Positions 12,844 to 25,000 of a stretch of 64,000 nt of DNA are shown piece by piece. Source of the stretch: Neelides folsomi (lineage: Eukaryota > Arthropoda > Collembola > Neelipleona > Neelidae). The stretch's first letter is position 1; every line of letters starts with the position of its first letter. The stretch spans positions 1 to 64,000 of the forward strand of contig JAQGBZ010000055.1 in the NCBI GenBank assembly GCA_034687125.1, written 5' to 3'. A program made the translations under genes and the position numbers. A model generated the notes under the pieces. It had not been told where the DNA came from and made no database searches. It saw nothing but the letters and a program-made list of their open reading frames with translations.

Positions 12844-13137
12844 AATTATAAGGATTTTGAAGTTAGACCGATTGAATTATTTCATTTCCCACTTCAGCCA
12901 ATCCTATCCTTACACACAACTTTCTCCTGCAGAATCAAACCAATTGCAAATTCGAGACTAAGGATTAGGCCGTTATGAAACATTCAACACAAATCGGAAG
13001 ATAAAAAATGCCAAGTTATTCCCGCTATTCTTTGAAACAAAATTTTGGAAAAAGATATTTTCCAAAAATGTGTTAATTTAATTTAAATTAATTTGGAAAA
13101 ATTCTAATCAATTAGAGCGAATATAATATTCTTTGAG
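12844..13137. promoter_or_regulatory. Shared divergent promoter region, UGGT (-) / NDUFS3 (+)
   Basis: Only 294 bp separate the two start codons, so both promoters must overlap or sit back to back here (or extend into first exons). The region is AT-rich in its NDUFS3-proximal half. I see no TATA box in a consistent position for either gene. Confidence 0.5.
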
Positions 13138-14912
13138 ATGGCTTCTTCACTCTGCCGTTTAGGATTGCGACTTACATCTTATACTAAAGGTATTTTCTAC
13201 AATCCAATGTATAACAAAATAACAATCCCTATTCTATTTATCCTTAAAGTTTTATCTAAAAGTTAATTTAAATTAAATGAAGAATTAATTCCTTTACTTT
13301 GTAATTAAGGTTATCGAACTTCTCAATTAGCAAGATTTTTATCAACGCCTCCTCCTACGGCTGGAACTCAACCTCCACCACCTCCACCAAATACAGCAGA
13401 AACACGGCGTAAGAATAATATAAAACAATTTACAATACATAGGTAATCTTAATGGCCTTCTTGTTTAATCTCAAATATCATTAATTGTAGCTGCTGTTCG
13501 CAAAACGGATGCAGTTGAGAGATCCAATTTAACAAAATTCGGAGTCTACGTCGCTGAGTGCATGCCTAAATTTGTTCAAAAGGTTCAACTCACAGCTGGG
13601 AACGAACTTGAAGTTCTCATTCATCCTGATGGAGTCATCCCCATACTCACGTTTTTAAAAGATCATCACGCTTGTCAATTTTCAAGTTTGATTGATATTG
13701 CTGGAGTCGATATTCCAACTAGAGAAAATCGTTTTGAAGTAAATTATCAAAAATTAATTATAATTAACAATTATAAAACATTTTATAAAGACTTTAAAAA
13801 TTTGGGAAAAAGTTACGAATACGGGCGCAGCCAATATTGGTTACTTTAAATGTGTTTTCTTACTAAATCGATGATGTAGTTCACGAATATGATACTTATT
13901 AGAGGTGCAAAATTATATTTAAAAATATAAATTTTCAATTACCAATACTTCACTTGGAGCATTTTGAAGTCAGGATTCTCGAGGATTGGGTTGTAGGCCT
14001 TCCAACAGTCCGAGTAGATTGTCGTTCCAGGTGAGATCCACTTTTTGATTAGTGGAACGAGAGTTTGGGCGTCCCAAACCTAACCTAACCTAACGAAAGT
14101 GATAAAGAATAGAACGAATCAATTTGAAGCGCGCGAAAATTCTGTAAAACAACCTAATATACTTAAACTTTCCATTTAAAATTAAAATTCCATAATTAAC
14201 TTTATTCTGTAATTATAATTTTGCACCTCTAATAACCATCAGATTTGTGATCTACATCATCGATTTAGTAAGAAAACACATTTAAAGTAACCAATATTGG
14301 CTGCGCCCGTATTCGTAACTTTTACCAAAATTTGTATAGATAATAAACATTTAGATTATATTTATTTCGAGATTATATTTATTAAAATTAAAATGTTTAT
14401 ATTTTAGATCGTTTATAATCTTCTTTCGCTCCGTTATAATTCTCGAATTCGAGTGAAGACTTATGCTAATGAACTATTACCAATTGATTCATGCAATGAA
14501 GTTTTCAAAGCGGCAAACTGGTACGAACGAGAAATCTGGGACATGTATGGAGTTTTCTTTGCGAATCATCCGGACTTGAGAAGAATTCTTACTGACTACG
14601 GATTCGAAGGACATCCACAGAGAAAGGATTTCCCACTTAGTGGATATGTTGAGGTTCGAAATCTCATTTTAGAAAATGAATTACCTTTATATAGAATTTC
14701 GCATTGATAAAATTGAATTTCATTCCAAGGTGAGGTATGACGATGAAGTGAAGAGGGTTGTTGTCGAGCCACTGGAGTTAACTCAGGAGTTTCGAAAATT
14801 TGATTTATCGAGCCCTTGGGAGCAATTTCCAAATTACAGAGAAGCACTGCCTTCATCCGAAGAAGTTCCCACAGCCGAACCGCCGAAGCCCGAACCCCCT
14901 AAGAAAACTTAA
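13138..14912 (+). CDS. NDUFS3: NADH dehydrogenase [ubiquinone] iron-sulfur protein 3 (complex I 30-kDa subunit)
   Basis: Five exons: 13138-13189, 13310-13408, 13491-13738, 14408-14653 and 14730-14912. They join in frame to 275 aa (human 264). The protein is a core subunit of the peripheral arm of respiratory complex I in the mitochondrial matrix. The N-terminus [20 protein letters not shown] is rich in Arg/Ser/Leu, as expected of a mitochondrial presequence, and is followed by a Pro-rich linker. The family signature is present: [19 protein letters not shown] and [17 protein letters not shown]. The C-terminus is a Pro/Lys/Glu tail. Intron 3 (13739-14407) is enlarged by a 522-bp Merlin-type element. 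The exon 4/5 junction splits [13 protein letters not shown], so an apparent stop in the unspliced frame after 14653 is intronic. Confidence 0.97.
13805..14326. mobile_element. Non-autonomous Merlin-type DNA transposon in NDUFS3 intron 3
   Basis: The element is 522 bp, begins GGAAAAAGTTACGAATACGG and ends in the reverse complement of GGTAAAAGTTACGAATACGG. The inverted repeats continue for about 110 bp, with a few differences. It is flanked by 8-bp duplications AAAATTTG at 13797-13804 and 14327-14334. An 8-9 bp TSD with GG-starting termini fits Merlin (IS1016/IS1595-like). The minus strand at 13939-14079 encodes a 46-aa remnant with [10 protein letters not shown] and [13 protein letters not shown], which resembles the metal-binding Asp region of ISXO2/Merlin transposases and is followed by a stop. 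Three CCTAA units lie at 14079-14094. It is too short to encode an active transposase. Confidence 0.85.
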
Positions 14913-15017
14913 TCATCGTACTATGCTTGTTTAAAATTGTTAAAACCTCCATTAAATCATGTAGATTCTGTGAAAAATATTAAAATTCGATTCGTTTTTA
15001 ACGTCATATATTGATTA

Positions 15018-15466
15018 CCATTATTGTTCGATTTTAAGCCCGGGCTTAAATTAAAAATTCAGGCTTCAAGGGTTGATTTCGAGCAGGGCTTAATTTCAAG
15101 CATGGGCTTAAATTAAATTATTCAATATTAAACTAAAATTATTATTTTTATTAAATTTTTGCATACTTATGAGTACTTTTTTCCATTATTTCATCAATTA
15201 TATAAATGGGTTTGGTATAGTACATCAAGTTTAAAAGAAATTATTTATCACTTTCTGGATTTTTATGATAATTGAGAAAAAGAGAACAAATGCACTATTG
15301 ATTACCTAAATCTGCATTAAAATGTACATGTTATATTGAAAGGGGGTTCTTTTGAACTCCATATGTGAAGTGGGGGGGCTTAATTTCAGGCATGGGCTTA
15401 TTTTAAAAAAATCAAGTTTATCCCTGGGCTTAATTTCGAGCAGGGCTTAAAATCGAACAAAAACGG
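15018..15466. mobile_element. TA-flanked inverted-repeat MITE (Tc1/mariner-like)
   Basis: The termini CC(A/G)TT(A/T)TTGTTCGATTTTAAGCCC at 15018 onward and the inverted copy ending at 15466 are flanked by TA at 15016-15017 and 15467-15468. That is the arrangement of a TA-targeting Tc1/mariner-type element. Length is 449 bp. The arms carry repeated short units of GGGCTTAAWTT, at least seven copies in both orientations. There is no coding capacity. It lies just downstream of NDUFS3. Confidence 0.75.
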
Positions 15467-15623
15467 TATTCATATAAACTTTCAAAAATTGATATTAACA
15501 TGATATATATTAAATACCATACTATTGAGTTTATTTCTATTAAAAGTAATTTATAGGTTATTTAAAATTATAAATGAGCATACTGCTTAATGACATGATA
15601 AAGAAGGTCGAAAATTAAAGTTA

Positions 15624-15779
15624 CATTCTATTGAATGGCTGGTGGTAATCTATTGATTGCTTGGTAGTATTCTATTGAATGCCTAGATGTATTCTCTCAT
15701 ATCTCTTTAGTGGTAATAAACGAATGCCTGGCGGTAAACAATATAATGTCTCTTACATAGTAATCTATTGAATGCATTG
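15624..15779. repeat. Degenerate minisatellite, about 22-bp unit
   Basis: Successive diverged copies of a unit close to ATTCTATTGAATGCCTGGTGGT follow each other for about 155 bp (for example at 15625, 15648, 15669, 15713 and 15761). Internal copies are degraded. It is non-coding and lies between the MITE and the SMG1 3' end. Confidence 0.6.
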
Positions 15780-16074
15780 GAATTGTGGCAATTTGTAAAT
15801 CTTTAATGCAATGCTTTTAGTAATAAAATAATTTCCAAATGCTTAACTATTTATTATTTCTTTCTGAACAATTTAGATTATTAGTAATAAATAAAATCTT
15901 GATTTTGACTATATTATACTTTGATTTAGCATTCGGTATTAGGTTTAAACATTTTTGCTAATAAAAACGTTATAATGGCGAAAATAAATTAAAGAAAGAT
16001 AAAAGAAATTTAAAAAAATGTTGATTAAATTACTTATATTTATAAAAAATCGACTTAGGGTAAGAATATTGTCA

Positions 16075-19000
16075 TTAAACCCATGCGGTCCATCCTTCAA
16101 ACATTTGAGCAAGACATTCAGGTTTGGTCGATTCCGCAATCAATTTCTCGGCCTTTAAATAAAATTTGTATAGGTAAATAAATTACTTGAGCTTTAATTT
16201 AAAAATAAGAATGTCATTTAAATCAACTCACTGAAGTGTTAATATTAAAACCGACAATCCTATCTCGCAGGCTCTTTATCACAATATCCAATTTGAGTTG
16301 GTCAAATTGTTCTCCAGATCGCTGTTTCTCTAAGACACTCAGATCCACTTCAAAACAGAGTTGCATATGGGGAATGAGAGCAAAGATTTCATTGAAAAGG
16401 AATTCAGCTTGATCTGAAAACAATTAAAATATATTAATAATTAAAATACAAATACCTAAGATTTAATATAAATTAACTCTAATAGGATATCAAATTAAAA
16501 GTTTATCATTTAATACTACCCAGGTGTCACTTACAATAAGTATTTAAATTATTTTTAATTTACCGAATTTTTGAGAATACAAATCTCGTAGTGAAATCAA
16601 CTGCTCCAACTTCATATGCGACCAGAAATGAATCATATTCGGAGTCCAGAGATTGGTCACAATCTCTTCAAACGGCTCTATGTTTTTGGCATACAAACAA
16701 ATGAATTGGACCAATGGATCCATATTGGCCAAAACGCGTCTCCATCGGTAAATCTTTTTGGTCAATTTCCCCAAAGCTTCATTTTCCTTCTTCGTCTTGG
16801 TCACTTCATTTTCAGCCAAAGACATTTTCTGTTGAACTTCAGTTTGAATGGAAGCTATGAGGGTTTTCTCCAAACATCGAACCCATCCCATGTCATCATC
16901 GTTTTTATTTGCCCTCCTTCCCTTCCAATCAAACTCCAATTGTTCCAATGTAGATTCAACTTCCTCAGCAAAGAACTTCTCTCTGGTATTTGAATCCTTT
17001 GTGGAATATTTCTTTAAACACTATGAGCACAATATTTTAATAAGATTTATTTCAGATTGTTACATCTTTTAATAAAATAAATTCAAAATAGGTATTGTAA
17101 AAGTTATAATGTTATTTCATTTTGTTATAAATCATTGGTTAAATAGTACTTAAAAATACCTCATTGTGTTCATTAATTAACGATTGTGAAAACCTCAAAG
17201 ATTCAAATCCGTAAAATCCTTGTGCAACAATTTTAACCGCTTTAGTGAAATTAATAAACATTTCGATGGATTCTTTTGGAACGAATTCATTTCCTAAAAC
17301 TCCAGTGTCTTCCACTTGAATTAAAAGTTCTTGAAGGATTTTCATCTCTGCCTTTAACTGCTTAATTGTTGATCCTCGATCTAACAAACGTAGAATACAT
17401 TATTTAATATTGTAAATTAAATAATAGTAATAAATAAATAAAACTTATTGATAACTTAAACGATTGCTTACCTTGAAGATTTTTTGCAGATTGAGCATCA
17501 TCAACTTCCACGAGCTGCTGAGCAAATGACCATTTAATTTGTTCTAACTCACTTCGAATCCAATTGAAAACAAGTTCAGAGCCTTCAATTCCAACTTGTG
17601 TATCTTTGATGATTCGAGCCCTCATCTGGGAATTCTCGAGGACGGCGATGAGTTTAATGAGCGGATCTTCTTTGTGATAAGAACGCTTAGCATATGTTGA
17701 ATGTGCAGAAATGAATAATTGACAAGCACCAATAATTGTAGATTTCAATGATGATGTTAATGGAACAGTAAATTCACTTATTGGTTTTAGCAAATAACCA
17801 ACTAAATGTTCTGACGTTTCCGGAAGAGCCCAATCTTTATTTGCACCTGTATTATATATGAGGATTAACATACCTGTTTTGATGTTTGATATTCAATTAA
17901 TGTATTATCCCAATTATGATCCATTAAAATTATATTATTTAGATAACTAACCAGAAAGAAATAGCTGAAATTGAGAAATGTTTTCCATTTGATTCTTCAC
18001 GACAGTTTCCCATTCCTCAAGTAATGAACTCAAAGGACGCATTTTAACAGTTGGTAAAAGGCCAACTAAAACTTCATAAACACGTCTTAATATCTGTAAT
18101 TTAAACACATTTAAAAAATATCCAAAATATAAGAAAAATTTTGGTTAAAACGTTAAGATTTCGATAAATATTTTATTTAATATTTTTACAGCTTCTCCTT
18201 CTTTGTGAAAAGATTCATAATCTTCTTGACGAAATTGAGCCACAATTTGTCTTGCCTTCAAATGCAAACTAATGATGTCATCCAGAATAGTTGAAATATA
18301 TGGAGACACAGTGAAATTTGTATGTTTTGAACACAGTATTAAAATAGAAATGAGGAAGTCAAAGTTCACATTCGCTTCGGTTCCTTTCAGGGCTGACTTT
18401 AAAGATGGAATGGCAAATTGAAGGAAAATGTCAATATCCTCATCATCAGTGTATCTACTCAAAGTGTCAGCAGTGTCAGAAATGATTTTTTCCCATCTCT
18501 CAATTTCTCCCTTGATGTTCTCGATCCTATGATGAAGAAAACTATATAATTTATAATATTATTAAAACAAGCCAAGCAATAAAGCAATTAATTCAACATG
18601 ATAATTCATATATACATTATTTATATAGCATAGCAATTGATTTCTAAATTTAATAAGTACTTTAATCCTTTGTAGAGATTATGAAGGAATCCCATTTGAT
18701 TCCGTATTTTCGCATCTTCCTCAAGAAAGATTTTATAAATTTTATGAATGTGAGATGTTTCGAAAGTCTCAACAACTGGCGCTACTTTGTTCAGCCCACA
18801 AAAAACTTCGTCGATTGTTCCACGATTCAAATTATGAAGGATTTGGGACATATGATGACTTTGCATGTTGTATCTCCGCGTTAACTTCCCAATTGTATTC
18901 GCGGCTTTGAATAACATGTACGCTTTTTCAATTGTTGCAATCAATTGTGATAATTTCTCTTTCTTCAGTTGGTCATCCACACGTGAGAGAATTTCGTCCT

Positions 19001-22000
19001 TGTCTTTAAAATGACGCTTGAGCATTCTCAAATTGTCAAAATCGGTGGAAGTCAGTTCTTTCATTTTCACAATTGCTTCCTAAAAATATTACAATTATAT
19101 TAGACAATATATAAAAAACCAACACCAAATTTTAATTAACTGGAATAAATTAATACATGAAAATATATTCATAACTGCCAATTCATTAAAATGTTAATAT
19201 AATTTGAAAATGTTACATTGTATTCATCAGCAATTTTATTGAGCTTTTCTTTCGTTTTAATGAAAATTCTTTTGCATTCAAATTGCTCTTTGATTCCGTC
19301 ACAGTAAAAATGAAATTTTTTAAGTTCAACTGGGATTAATTCCTTCTCTTTCAATGTGCTCAGAAGTAATGAAAGATTCCCGATGTTTCTCTCCACAACT
19401 TTAAGTTTATCTCGTATCGTTGAATAAGAATGGCACGATTCTTCATATTCAATCGCCGCTCCAAGAATGTCACTCCTATAATAATATTATTATTCAGATT
19501 TGTGATTAAAAATATTATAAAATAGTAAATGAAATACTATACCCCAAATATTGTTACTAACTGAACTGAGAATTTTAATAATGCACTTGATAGGACCTCT
19601 AAATCTCAAGCGCAAGTTAGCCGTGAATGAATTATAATAACAATGATATATGAAACATGAAACTGAGAGAATGAACTTACTTGAGAATATTTAAAAACCG
19701 AAAAGTGTTGGTGAATCGATAACGAAGAATAAGAAAAGCCGATGAAATTTCAGCTTTAAGAACTTTGGCAAAATCAATCGAAGAGTCGTCTTCTTGTTGG
19801 TTTGCAATTGCAATGTTCTTCAAACACAATAATGCAATATCCATATTCTCTTGTATTTGAATCAAGAAATTATCGAGATATACCCGGAATGGCCCCTGTA
19901 ATTAGTTTAAAATAAGTTAAATGAGATTTAGAACAAGTAAAAATTGAACCATATAAAGCATATTAAATTATCTTACACTCGGTCCCGGATATTGAAGGGC
20001 AGTTGCGAAGTTGTGTGTCAATCTAAATGGAACTTTTTCTGGAATTCTCAACGTTGTTCCTCTTCCAAAAATGAGACTGAAATCCACATGAACGAGTTGT
20101 CCACATATGGGATTGACTAAAATATTATCTAAATGTCGATCACCAAGACCAAGGACATATCCAACTGCGGCCCCAACGGCTGAATCCATAGTGAAAGTTT
20201 TTACAGATTTGTACCAACTTTCAGTATCTTCTGAACAAACTAGGATTTCTCTGCAAATAAATAAGATTAAATAAAGTAAATTACAGCCTAACTTTCTACT
20301 TTACATGTCATTGTCACTAAATCATGAGTAATGATTATTTGAATCAATTTGAGTTTGATAAAAGTACCTAGAAATGAGGTCTGAGGGAGTTTCTTCTTTT
20401 AGTTCTTCAAAAACTTTTTGAATAACTTGTAAATTGGATCTATCCATTTCACCACCGCCAATTGTGTTCATCCGGTTCCAAAACATCTCTGAAGTTTTCT
20501 CTGCAGCGTTGATCCTCTGCAGATACTTTTTGTAAATTTGAAAAATAGGGATGGCGTTTTTAACAATTTGAATAAGCCCTCCACGATTTCCTGAAAAATA
20601 AACATTTTGCATTAAGTTTGTTTTTAAAATTTTAATTTCTCAAATATTAAACAACAATTAAATTAAATTAGTACCAAGCGGCGTGACAGAATAAGTTCTC
20701 GTATCAGCTTCAATCACATCCCGAATCACATTAAAAAACTGCATAACGCCAGAGTCAATTCGCAAATTCTCATTTCCTTTAATGAGATAATCAATGATTT
20801 TCCCTTGTGAAGTTTGGAATCTCAACTTCTTGGGCTTTGTCTTGGTCGGTAAGCAAATGACGACAGGGTCGATGGACACAATTCGAACATCTGGCGGACA
20901 TCCAGGCAATACAATGTCGTTTGCCTCAAAATCAAATTGGGCCAAACGGGGTGAAACCGATGCCAAACTGTATTTGGAATAACTTTCAAACGATTCTGTA
21001 TAACTCAATAGTTTTTCAAATGCTTTGCTTAGCCCTTCGATCGATTCGCTTTCTGTAAGTTCATGAAGAATCTCTTGCAAAGAACGACCTAAATTGGACA
21101 ACGAAAAAATAATAAATATTTTAATAAAAAAATATTTTAACATTATCGTTTTCACATAAAAAGTAAAACAATTGTAAAATTCAATAAAAACTTACCGTGT
21201 TTAGCAAAGAAAATTGACTCGGCTTGTGTTTCAATTTTACCGGATTCGATCATAATGTCATCAAGGTACGAAAATATCTAGAATTGTTGAATACATAAAA
21301 ATTAATTAAAAATAGTTTACTAAATTCAAAGCCACATAATACAAATGATGGTTAAAATCTTTCAAAATAATTCATTTATATGATTAATTTGTAATAAATA
21401 ATTAAAATTCTCACAGGTTGCATAAAGTGGACAATTTTAATTGCATTTTGATCTCTGGCTAAATCCTTCTTCAAAGCCACAATCCTTTTATTCCAATCAT
21501 AAACGATTTTCTGGATGGACCAATACCAATATTCTTCCCTCGTCGTTCCAATCCTCTCAAGCTCTCTCGCCACCATACGAATGTCATTTAAGAACTTTGT
21601 TTCCCTCACTTCTTCCTCCCCAATGTCAACCTCTGTCCAATTCCCCTTCAGTTGAATCCTCTCACTCAGAATGTCACAAGTTCCATTAATCGAAGTGCAA
21701 ATGGGATTAAAAGCTTCTTCGTTCACTTCCGTAATGGAAAAGGCCGCGGAGTCAAAGAGTCCTTTCCTCTTCCCCAATTTTCCCCTCCGCTTTTCGAAAG
21801 AGACCAAGTGGAATGAGGATTCTTTTGGAAATTTCTCTGCTAAAAATGAACGCAATTTCCCCGTTCTGGCAATTTCAGGCAAAAAGTGAAGCCAATCCCG
21901 AGTTTTCATCACTTCCTTTGGATCGAAGTCAAATCCTTGTTGGAACAATTTGATTAACCCGACTTGTGCTTTACGTCTCATCAAATTAAAATTCTTTTTA

Positions 22001-25000
22001 AACACGATTCCATCCATCATTGATTCCATCAAATCTCCTCCTTCGTCCAAATTCATAAATTGGCTATACGCATTAACTGCCTGTACTTTCAAATCTTGCT
22101 TATCATTCTCGTCGAGCTCAAGTGAAGCAAAGGAGGACGCGTAGCAAAATTTCCCATAATTGTACCAACCTTCTTTATACTCCCTGTCCAACATGGTCGC
22201 GTCTTCGTAATAATTTCCAATTAATGTGACTTTATCAGACGGCTCTTCCTTCCTAAAACCCTCCTTGATAAATTCATCATAAAACGACTCATTCCCATCC
22301 AACCTTTGAGCGAGATCCAAAAACAACGGCGCCCGGGTCGGTTCAAGATCAACTTTAAATTTATCAAGACATTTTGATAATTTGAGATAACACCTGGCAG
22401 CTTCTTCACCCTTTTCATAATGAAGTCGAAGGAGGATTAAAAGAGCATTGGTGGGATAATTCAAAATGTCCTTCACTTTGGGAAATTTCTTTCCATTTCC
22501 GGATTCCAGTGAGAAATTGTACAAAGATTTGAGCCATTTTTGAACAAATGAGTAGTTTTTCCCTTCAATCATTCTCAGTCCTTTAAGCAATTCCACTTTT
22601 TCCTTTTCTTTTTCATTCACTTCTTTGTTGGTCAAAATGAGATCTTTGAGTTTGATCAAAGTGAGCATTTTGAGTGAAGTTGGAGGTTCGTAATAAATCA
22701 AATCGGTCTTGTCTTTGGATTCTGATTGTAAGTCGAGGATCCGTTTGGTTTCAAGCTCAGTGAAGGAGGATAATAAAAGTTTGGGAAACAGTGGATCCAT
22801 TTTACCACTTTCGAGCATGTTGGACCATTCCCCAAGCCCACCTTTGAGGATCATTTGACTTCTTTTGAAAACATCATTTGCTAAATGGTTTTCCTCATCT
22901 TGACCTTTAACAGATTTCTCATATAGTCGGACAGCTTCTTCATAATTTTCATTAAGGTAAAGGAAAGCAATTGTCTCGTTCATTCCTTTTATTCCGATTT
23001 TATCTAAATCGATAAAAAAAATTTATTTTAATTATCATTTCAATTCATCACTAACTTTTCAGTATTCATAAATTAAAATATACCAGAATACCATTCGCTT
23101 TAAGATAATTATAAATTCCTCAAGAGTCCTAACTCCTTACCATCTAATTGTAAAAGAGCCTTGCTCGCCCCTTTGGAATCTCCAAGTAAAGAAGCGTAAA
23201 AGTAAGCAGTAGAAGGAAATTGTAACATTAGGGAAAGTTCCAACAAATCGGGCCGCATTCTTTTCATCCATTCATTACAAGGAACTTTATTGGTAATGAA
23301 AAACGTCTTGACTTGCTAAAGGTAAACGATAATCAACAATTAGAAATTAGCCAATTTGCAATAATTTGCATATCTTATAAATAAAAAAATAGCTAAACTG
23401 ACCTCTGGTAATTGACAATTCACAAACGAACTTCCATTTATACAATTAAAAATGGCTTTCTCCAATTCAAAAATAAAAGTTAATTTCCATTTGGGAAAAT
23501 TCTGCTGCCCTTTCCCCATCCGATATTTTTTAAAGAGATGTTGCAAATGTGCGAAGAAATCTTGTGGTTTTCCGATCGGGCTTCGAAGTTTGGACCGAAG
23601 GAGGAAATCCACAGATGCAATGATTTCGTTCTTGGTGAAAGTTTTAGACTTTTGAGATGGGGCCGAATTCTTCTTTTCGAACTTAAAACCTGGGACATCC
23701 ACCAAAAAGAAATTGTAAAGGAAAGAGTTAAACTCTTCATAAGTCATTGAATTGGTCCCATTCTCCACTCGGGGTTCATCTACCACTTTTTTCCCATTCT
23801 TTGTCACTTCCTCTTTTCGCTTTAGAACCTCGAGAGGAGTTTCAAAAACGAGGATTGAATTTTGATTGTTCAAAACATTCAAAAGCGCTTCGGTCATTTT
23901 CCCATCTCCTTCATTCGTGAGCAGAAATTCCAAACATGTGGTCCTGGTCGCATCTCTGATCACGCTCTATAATGAATTTTAACATTTCATTATGAATACA
24001 AATTCTATTTTTCATACAATCCCAAATTCCAATTCTATTTGCAAGTTTATATTTATGTAGAATAATCAAAAATCCAATAATCACTTAATTTAATACATTT
24101 AATAGATACAATTAAATGTTCTTTGAAAATCATCACATTATACAGGTAAATGTTATAATGCTAATGTTATATAACGAAGTGCATGATTATAACGTTGTTC
24201 ATTTCTTGGACAATTATGCGGAAATAGCGATCAGAAGTCATCGCCTCGAGGTGTAAATACTAAATGTATTTTGTATACGCAATAAACAAGTTTGAAGGGT
24301 AAGGACACCTGAATAGCCACAAATTTATTCAACCCCAGTGGATTGATCATCCAAAGAGTTCTCTGCCTTTTCGCATCTCTCCTCAGTACCCAAGGTCACT
24401 TTCAAGAGATCACACACGCATCCACACACCTCAACGCAAAAAGTAAGTAGATAAACAATACATAGCCCGTGGACTATGTATATCTATAATTAACCAATTA
24501 CATACATATAGTATCTGTACAGAGTGAGTCTAAAGTCGCCTCAGATTTTTTAATCCTTGGTTTCTGAATGTCTGAAGCGACTTTAGACCCACCCTGTATA
24601 TGTGCCCTATACCTGTGATTTTCATAAGTTAATTATAAACCAAAAAAACTACATTAGTTGCTGTAAATGTAAAATTAAGATTTAACAATAAAATTAAATT
24701 TTAATCAATAGGAAACTCAATGCAGTGAATTTTAACTCTGAATCATGGGCTCAAGCGAAAGTAAACTCGAACACCAAGGGGGATTGAAAGTGAACCAAAT
24801 TAATTTCCTGGTCAATGGAAAAGAATTCTCCGTCTCTCCGGGGAAATCTCCTCTTCTCCCTTCTACAACCCTCCTCGACTTCATCCGTGACAATGCCGGG
24901 CTAAAAGGAGTCAAATGGATGTGTCGCGAGGGTGGCTGTGGAGCTTGTCTCGTCTCCGTTAAAACAAAAGACCCCACTACAGGAGCCGACAGAATCCGAT

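Noticed and set aside
13861-13960. NDUFS3 exon 3 reading through into the repeat
   Set aside because: The open frame after 13738 is intronic: the conserved protein resumes at 14408 after a proper acceptor, and the intervening sequence is the Merlin element.
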